From: Amylibacter sp.
GTDB taxonomy: Bacteria > Pseudomonadota > Alphaproteobacteria > Rhodobacterales > Rhodobacteraceae
Assembly: GCA_021775355.1 (NCBI GenBank)
Contig: JAJFHZ010000006.1
Span: 62,001 to 126,000 of the forward strand
Direction of reading: 5' to 3'
Length of the DNA stretch: 64,000 nt
Shown one piece after another: positions 59,037-64,000 of the stretch. Position numbers and translations under genes: made by a program. The notes beneath the pieces were generated by a model. That model was not told where the DNA came from and did no database searches. It saw nothing but the letters and a program-made list of their open reading frames with translations. Every line of letters begins with the position of its first letter. The stretch's first letter is position 1.

Positions 59037-59972
59037 ATGAACCTTGTCCTGCTTCAGATATTGCCTTTCTTTGCTCTTATCGGGCTGGGATTTTATGCCG
59101 GGAAAATAAAGTTTTTCTCACCCGATGCAACGGCTGCCCTTAGCAAGTTCGTATTTTACTTTGCGTTGTCCGCATTACTGTTTCGATTTGCCGCAAACCT
59201 GTCCTTGGCAGAAATCCTGGATTGGTCGTTTGTAAGTGCATATATTTGCGGCACAGGAACGGTTTATCTTTTGGCAACCGCCGTGGCACTATTTCGCAAA
59301 GCCCAAATTCAAGAAGCAGCAATAGAGGCGCAAACGGCCGTGGTTGGGAACGTCGGTTTCCTTGCCGTACCCATGTTGATCACCCTGATGGGAACTAGTG
59401 CAATCGGCCCCTTGATGTTGATACTGACCGTTGACCTTATACTGTTCGGCAGTCTTGCTGTCATCCTGATCACTGGCAGCAAAAAGAATTATAGCACTGT
59501 GGGTGTTTTAAGAAATGTCGGGATTGGTTTATTAAAAAACCCAATGATCGTATCCATTACGTTGGGGATAATCTGGTCGATGTTGCGCATTCCAATTTCC
59601 AGACCAATGAACGACTTTCTGGAAATTTTGGGCGCCGCTGCTATCCCCGGTGCCTTGTTTGTCATCGGTGCTTCGCTTGCCACGAAATCGGCAGAAAACC
59701 TTCAGGCTGCGGGATGGCTATCATTTTGCAAATTGATATTACACCCCATTGCTGTTGCCGTTTTTGCCTTAAACGTTTTCACAATTGATTCTTTTGCCGC
59801 AGGTGTGATGATAACCACAGCGGCCATGCCCGTTGCAGGAAACGTCTATATGCTGGCACAACATTACGGTATCGCGCCGCAGCGGGTTTCGGCTGCAATT
59901 TTAATATCGACGATATTCAGCATATTTACTTTAACGATCATCTTGGAATATGTGCTGAGACTTTCCCGATAA
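59037..59972 (+). CDS. AEC-family transporter
   Basis: A 311-residue protein with about ten helices. LQILPFFALIGLGFYAGKI at the start and the helix-breaking AMPVAGNVYMLAQHYG near the end mark the auxin efflux carrier (AEC/BASS-like) family. Substrates include small organic acids; this one is unknown. It starts 12 bp after glmS and may be cotranscribed. No helper gene is present. Confidence 0.88.
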   Translation: MNLVLLQILPFFALIGLGFYAGKIKFFSPDATAALSKFVFYFALSALLFRFAANLSLAEILDWSFVSAYICGTGTVYLLATAVALFRKAQIQEAAIEAQTAVVGNVGFLAVPMLITLMGTSAIGPLMLILTVDLILFGSLAVILITGSKKNYSTVGVLRNVGIGLLKNPMIVSITLGIIWSMLRIPISRPMNDFLEILGAAAIPGALFVIGASLATKSAENLQAAGWLSFCKLILHPIAVAVFALNVFTIDSFAAGVMITTAAMPVAGNVYMLAQHYGIAPQRVSAAILISTIFSIFTLTIILEYVLRLSR

Positions 59973-59995
59973 TCTTAGACATTGGTGACTATATT

Positions 59996-60673
59996 ATGAC
60001 GACCTCACATTCTGCGCTGGCTGACCTGGAAGCTTTATCTGATCCAAAGTTAGCCACTGAAATGGTTGGCCTACACAAAATCGACCGCCCCTATATAGGT
60101 ATCCCAAACCCGCAGATAGATACGCTATATAAAACATGGCGTGCAGACACAAATATATCCCAACGCATTAAAGTTGCATCATATCTTTGGGACAGTAATA
60201 TCCATGAGGCCCGTATAGCGGCGGCGAAGCTGTTAACGCAGGCACGGATAGATCCCGATCACGCTGTCTGGACTGAAATCCAGCGTTGGGTACCTGACTT
60301 TGATGCGGCCGTGATAACCGATCATGCCTGTGCCGCAGGCGCACGCCGCTTACCCGCAGACTTGACACGGCTGGATACTCTGGAAACATGGACAACGCAT
60401 GACAATATCTGGGTGCGCCGTACCGTATTGATGATGACCTTGCCTTGGGCCAAACAGAACCACCCTTCAAACGCGGATTTAGCGGTACGTGACCGCGTTC
60501 TGGGCTGGGCTGCCCTTTACGTTCCCGATCATAACCCCATTATACAAAAAACAATCGCATTATGGTTGCGCACATTATCGAAACACGACACCCCCTGCGT
60601 ACAACAATTTCTGGAACAACACGGTCCGGAAATGAAACCCTTCGCCCTGAAAGAAGCCTCTGCTTTGCTTTAG
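59996..60673 (+). CDS. AlkD-like DNA alkylation repair protein
   Basis: A 225-residue all-helical HEAT-like protein with segments typical of AlkD glycosylases: VASYLWDSNIHEARIAAAKLL, EIQRWVPDFDAAVITD and HDNIWVRRTVLMMTLPWAK. AlkD removes positively charged alkylated bases such as 3-methyladenine without base flipping. The conserved Trp and Asp pattern is visible, but activity is not certain. It lies 23 bp after the AEC gene and 37 bp before moaA on the same strand. Confidence 0.85.
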   Translation: MTTSHSALADLEALSDPKLATEMVGLHKIDRPYIGIPNPQIDTLYKTWRADTNISQRIKVASYLWDSNIHEARIAAAKLLTQARIDPDHAVWTEIQRWVPDFDAAVITDHACAAGARRLPADLTRLDTLETWTTHDNIWVRRTVLMMTLPWAKQNHPSNADLAVRDRVLGWAALYVPDHNPIIQKTIALWLRTLSKHDTPCVQQFLEQHGPEMKPFALKEASALL

Positions 60674-60710
60674 ACTTGCAGCCCCCGCATTAGCGGCCTA
60701 AGTTTGACCC

Positions 60711-61721
60711 ATGACAGATATGCCCCAATTGATAGACCCGTTTGATCGCACCATTAACTATTTGCGTGTTTCAGTAACTGACCGTTGTGATTTTCGATGC
60801 GTTTACTGCATGTCCGAAAATATGACATTTCTGCCAAAGAAAGAACTGCTGACACTGGAAGAACTTGACCGTTTGTGTTCGGTATTTATTTCTCAAGGCA
60901 TCCGCAAGTTGCGCATCACAGGTGGTGAACCATTAGTGCGCCGTGGCATCATGGACTTTTTCGAAAGCATATCGCGCCATTTAGGCAATGGCCTGAACGA
61001 ACTGACACTAACGACCAATGGCTCTCAATTAACCCGTTTTTCCGATGATCTGGCCCGTTTTGGCGTGAAACGGGTGAATATTTCACTTGATACGTTGGAT
61101 GCACAGAAATTCAAAGACATCACCCGCTGGGGTCATTTGACAAAAGTGCTGGATGGTATTGAAGCCGCTCAAGCAGCTGGCATTCGCGTTAAAATCAATA
61201 TGGTAGCGCTGAAAGGCACCAATGAAGACGAATTGGAAGATGTCATTAGGTGGTGTGCCGAAAAAGATATGGACATCACCTTTATTGAAGTAATGCCGAT
61301 GGGCGACATGGGCGGAGAGGATCGTCTGGATCAATATTGGGCCTTATCCGATTTGCGCAAACGCATTGAAAAAACCTGGGCCCTAACCGATATTCCCGAA
61401 AATACTGGCGGCCCTGCCCGTTATGTGCGGATCAGTGAAACAGGTCAGAAAATCGGTTTCATCACACCGATGACCCATAATTTCTGCGAAAGCTGCAACC
61501 GCGTACGCCTGACATGTACTGGTCAGTTATTTCAATGTCTGGGACAGGAAAAAGAAACTGATCTGCGCAAATCCCTGCGCGATAACCTTGGCAATGATGC
61601 CCCCGTGGTCGATGCTATTCGCGGCGCAATTGCCCTAAAACCCAAGGGTCATGATTTTTCCTATGACCGCAAAGAGGTTGCGGGCGAAATGTCCCGCCAC
61701 ATGAGCCACACAGGCGGTTAA
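60711..61721 (+). CDS. moaA: GTP 3',8-cyclase MoaA
   Basis: A 336-residue radical SAM enzyme for the first step of molybdenum cofactor synthesis. The N-terminal cluster motif is CDFRCVYC, the C-terminal cluster ligands lie in [18 protein letters not shown], and the protein ends in Gly-Gly, needed for activity. The usual MoaA features GGEPLVRRG and TTNG are present. Its stop overlaps the convergent olsB-like gene by 4 bp. Confidence 0.97.
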   Translation: MTDMPQLIDPFDRTINYLRVSVTDRCDFRCVYCMSENMTFLPKKELLTLEELDRLCSVFISQGIRKLRITGGEPLVRRGIMDFFESISRHLGNGLNELTLTTNGSQLTRFSDDLARFGVKRVNISLDTLDAQKFKDITRWGHLTKVLDGIEAAQAAGIRVKINMVALKGTNEDELEDVIRWCAEKDMDITFIEVMPMGDMGGEDRLDQYWALSDLRKRIEKTWALTDIPENTGGPARYVRISETGQKIGFITPMTHNFCESCNRVRLTCTGQLFQCLGQEKETDLRKSLRDNLGNDAPVVDAIRGAIALKPKGHDFSYDRKEVAGEMSRHMSHTGG

Positions 61722-62467
61722 GCTTCTATAACACCTGCATTCGTGCGCAACGATCTGGCGCGCGCTTTGGGAATTGCACTGACCTCAACACCAGTAAACA
61801 CGTGTAACGTCCCCAGCTTACGATCAACAACTGCATGGTCTGAAACCCAGCCACCCATACCTAGGTACGTGCGCAAAAGTGCTGGCATATTTTGATTTGC
61901 CATATTTAGAGTGGGCGTGTACTGGCTTAATTCAGCTGCAAAATCAAAGACTTCTACAGCTTTTATCTGCGGCTTCAACTTATCCGGTGCCAGATAATGC
62001 TTTTTCAGCAAAGCAAACGCATTGATATATTTTAACGGGTTTACCCCGTCAAATGACGCACACCCGAAGATCAAGGCAATATGATGATGATCCACATAGC
62101 GTGTTAAATAAGCCCATGCCACACGCAACACCGCATAATCCCGGACCCCACCGCGTACGCAAAACCGGCCGATCTCCAGCATCGGCTTATCGTAGCCTTT
62201 CAGCCGTTCCAAATCATAATACTGTGCAGAATAACTGTTGGAAACATCACCACCCGATGCAAAATCCATAAACCTAAAACAGCCATGCAACACGCCAGTG
62301 GTCGTGTCTTCAATCAAAACATGATTGCAATTGGCATCGAACTTATCCGTTTCCATCCCGCCACATATGGAATTGGCACCAAACTGATTAGCACGCAAAG
62401 CCTGTGTAAGGCGTACATCCTTATCGGTTTTTGCTAATCGCGCTATATATTTGCATGACTTTTCCAT
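61718..62467 (-). CDS. olsB: OlsB-like N-acyltransferase (ornithine lipid synthesis)
   Basis: A 249-residue GNAT-fold protein with LRANQFG near the start, [26 protein letters not shown] and [12 protein letters not shown], the conserved blocks of L-ornithine N-alpha-acyltransferase, which makes lyso-ornithine lipid. The partner olsA is not next to it: upstream is the divergent msrB and downstream is moaA. It could also serve glutamine or other aminolipids, as known in roseobacters. ATG 62467 is chosen; a longer frame overlaps msrB. The ribosome binding site is weak. Confidence 0.8.
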   Translation of the reverse strand: MEKSCKYIARLAKTDKDVRLTQALRANQFGANSICGGMETDKFDANCNHVLIEDTTTGVLHGCFRFMDFASGGDVSNSYSAQYYDLERLKGYDKPMLEIGRFCVRGGVRDYAVLRVAWAYLTRYVDHHHIALIFGCASFDGVNPLKYINAFALLKKHYLAPDKLKPQIKAVEVFDFAAELSQYTPTLNMANQNMPALLRTYLGMGGWVSDHAVVDRKLGTLHVFTGVEVSAIPKARARSLRTNAGVIEA

Positions 62468-62525
62468 TACCCTAATTACATATATGAATTGTCGATAACG
62501 TCTACGTTCAAAAGGGAAAATCATT

Positions 62526-62933
62526 ATGGCGAATAAAATTACCAAAACTGATCAGGAATGGCGCGAACAGCTTAGCGACATGGCTTATAAAGTCACACGC
62601 AAACACGGCACCGAACGTGCCTTTAGCAATGACAACTTTCCAAAGCAGGATGGCACTTTTACCTGCGTCTGTTGTGATGCCCCGCTTTTTGATGCCGCCG
62701 CCAAATTTGATTCGGGCACAGGATGGCCTTCATTTTTCCAACCTGTTTCAGGCAGTGCAGTCGATGAACGTGCCGACAATGGTTTTTTTATGCGCAGAAC
62801 AGAAATACTTTGTGCACGCTGTGATGCACATTTAGGTCATGTTTTTCCGGATGGTCCACAGCCCACCGGGCTGCGGTATTGTATGAATGGTGTCGCTTTG
62901 AACTTCACAAAGGCCGAAGCGGCTGAAACCTAA
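62526..62933 (+). CDS. msrB: Peptide-methionine (R)-S-oxide reductase
   Basis: A 135-residue MsrB that reduces methionine-R-sulfoxide in proteins. Zinc ligands are two CxxC pairs (CVCC and CARC), the fold segment is [12 protein letters not shown], and the catalytic Cys lies in LRYCMNG. AGGGAAAA precedes the ATG. It is divergent from the olsB-like gene with 58 bp between starts, and its stop overlaps the bamE stop by 4 bp. Confidence 0.96.
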   Translation: MANKITKTDQEWREQLSDMAYKVTRKHGTERAFSNDNFPKQDGTFTCVCCDAPLFDAAAKFDSGTGWPSFFQPVSGSAVDERADNGFFMRRTEILCARCDAHLGHVFPDGPQPTGLRYCMNGVALNFTKAEAAET

Positions 62934-63394
62934 CTGTCGCCGGCAATCTGGCTGATGTCGAAGTTGCCGATGTTACCGATGATTTGTGACAAGACACTTG
63001 GCCCTTTAACCGGCAGATCGGTTACACGGCGGCTAAGCGTTATGACACGGCCATCTTCCAGACCGAAGCGTTCGATATTGCTCACAACACCCACGTCATC
63101 AAATGACACGGCTACAAGCTCACGTTCCACGGCTTTTGGGGCCTTATAGGTTCTATGCTCTACTTTTGTGGCCACATAATACCAACTGCCATCCTCCAGC
63201 AATCCAGAACTTGACGGCTTGCCGATAATCTCTTCGACCGTTTCACGGGTATCGGCCCCAACAATCACATCTGCAAGTTCATCTTCTGACGGTGCATATC
63301 CGTGAAACTTATATGTGGAAGAACAGCCCGACAGCACAACGATGCATGCTGTAACTACCAGTGTCTTTTTTGCTTTTACCGAAAAACTGCTCAT
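62930..63394 (-). CDS. bamE: BamE (SmpA/OmlA) outer-membrane assembly lipoprotein
   Basis: A 154-residue lipoprotein (lipobox LSGC, Cys near residue 23) with the SmpA/OmlA fold: [17 protein letters not shown] followed by [14 protein letters not shown]. BamE stabilises the BAM complex. Together with the BamB-like gene at the left edge, two accessory BAM lipoproteins are in this window, though far apart. It is divergent from the DUF177 gene, the order I associate with alphaproteobacteria (bamE, DUF177, rpmF, plsX). Confidence 0.92.
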   Translation of the reverse strand: MSSFSVKAKKTLVVTACIVVLSGCSSTYKFHGYAPSEDELADVIVGADTRETVEEIIGKPSSSGLLEDGSWYYVATKVEHRTYKAPKAVERELVAVSFDDVGVVSNIERFGLEDGRVITLSRRVTDLPVKGPSVLSQIIGNIGNFDISQIAGDS

Positions 63395-63425
63395 CGGGAC
63401 GCCTTTACATTCTTATTCACTCTTG

Positions 63426-63453
63426 TTCACATAACCTGACCATGCTCTACAAT
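63426..63453 (+). promoter_or_regulatory. Candidate promoter of the DUF177 gene
   Basis: TTCACA, 16 bp and TACAAT (five of six consensus positions) lie in the 104-bp divergent gap between bamE and the DUF177 gene, giving a leader of about 38 nt. Tentative. Confidence 0.3.
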
Positions 63454-63498
63454 CAAATACCTTATACCAAATCGCAACCGCTTAAATCAGAATTACCC

Positions 63499-64000
63499 AT
63501 GTTGACACCAGAAATAACCCACCCCTTGCGCATCAGCGACATGCCAAAATCCAAAAACACGCCTTTTGACGTCAAGTTTTCGGATGCTGAAATGACAGTG
63601 ATTGCATCTATCCTGTCTGCCGTTTCAGTAAAAAAAATGCGTATAATTGGAAATATCAGTCCTTCAGGTGCTAAAGATTGGATTCTAAAGGCAACTGTCG
63701 GGGCCACGGTCACCCAAATCTGCGTTGTCACGCTTGATCCGGTTCAAACCCGCGTTGATGCGCCGATTACACTGGTTTTTGCTTCTGATTATCAAGTAGA
63801 CGGTGGCGATAGCGTGACAGAAATGACAACAGATGAAAATATTGAACCGCTTACGGATGTTATCGACCTGACGTCAATCGCGATAGAAGCCGTGGCTTTG
63901 GCCTTGCCAGACTACCCAAAATCACCGAATGCGCATCTGAAAGTAAGCACTTTTGCGGCAAAAGGGGTCAAACCAATGACAGATGCCGACACAAAACCAT
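63499..64000 (+). CDS. DUF177/YceD-family protein, N-terminal part
   Basis: The first 167 codons of a gene that runs off the right edge; no stop codon is reached. The protein starts MLTPEITHPLRISDMPKS and has GNISPSGAKDWILKATV, ICVVTLDPVQTRVDAP and IEAVALALPDYPKSP, the blocks of DUF177 (YceD), which lies upstream of rpmF (L32) and is linked to 23S rRNA processing in plants and bacteria. The expected next genes, rpmF and plsX, are outside the window. Confidence 0.87.
   Translation, partial: MLTPEITHPLRISDMPKSKNTPFDVKFSDAEMTVIASILSAVSVKKMRIIGNISPSGAKDWILKATVGATVTQICVVTLDPVQTRVDAPITLVFASDYQVDGGDSVTEMTTDENIEPLTDVIDLTSIAIEAVALALPDYPKSPNAHLKVSTFAAKGVKPMTDADTKP

Overview
The window reads as one continuous piece of chromosome from an alphaproteobacterium, most likely Rhodobacterales (Roseobacter-like), with unusually moderate GC for that group. 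The basis is gene order and gene content: a long nuo operon that runs on into birA, coaX and rnj and carries the extra small genes I associate with this order (a DUF5337-like protein, an Ala/Lys-rich helix-hairpin-helix protein, a small lipoprotein); a yajC-secD-secF group followed by a TauE/SafE gene and a Mth938-like gene; serS-surE-pcm-LysM/M23 near tatABC; and bamE divergent from a DUF177 gene. I see no phage, insertion sequence, CRISPR array, tRNA or rRNA. Genes are packed tightly, many stop and start codons overlap, and no gene-free stretch reaches 300 bp. The longest, 12564-12842, holds two terminators and a probable small RNA.

Layout. 1-3192 (minus): start of der, a BamB-like lipoprotein, a YfgM-like TPR protein and panB. 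3424-7914 (plus): a two-gene RND efflux system. 8004-11039 (minus): an Atm1-type ABC exporter and a LysM protein. 11125-13451: a LOG-family gene, rarD, the small RNA candidate and Fe-type sodB. 13531-17637 (minus): yajC, secD, secF, a TauE/SafE permease and a Mth938-like protein. 17808-23945 (plus): a membrane-anchored pentapeptide-repeat protein, serS, surE, pcm, a NlpD-like lipoprotein and a DMT transporter. 23964-29940 (minus): tatA-tatB-tatC coupled to a DUF815 ATPase, an unpartnered ABC ATPase, a sodium:solute symporter and an atypical SDR. 30175-33849: prfC, an unknown membrane protein and a DEAD-box helicase.

33868-53268 (minus) is a respiratory operon of about 19 kb. It encodes all thirteen complex I subunits as separate genes (nuoA, B, C, D, E, F, G, H, I, J, K, L, M, N, with C and D separate), then birA, coaX and rnj. 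Five extra genes sit inside it: a 52-residue ORF between nuoC and nuoD, a 123-residue membrane protein after nuoD, the helix-hairpin-helix protein after nuoE, a 70-residue DUF5337-like protein before nuoF, and a 137-residue lipoprotein with a GTG start between nuoG and nuoH. Most junctions overlap or are only a few bases apart, so these genes are expected to be co-expressed with complex I. This set is the most promising source of undescribed biology in the window.

53395-64000: a secreted thermonuclease-like protein, a DegT-type aminotransferase and a phosphoglycolate phosphatase-like HAD protein (minus); glmU-glmS for UDP-GlcNAc supply, an AEC transporter, an AlkD-like protein and moaA (plus); an OlsB-like acyltransferase (minus), msrB (plus), bamE (minus) and the start of a DUF177/YceD gene (plus). 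Function calls rest on motifs and architecture read from the translations; no database search was possible.
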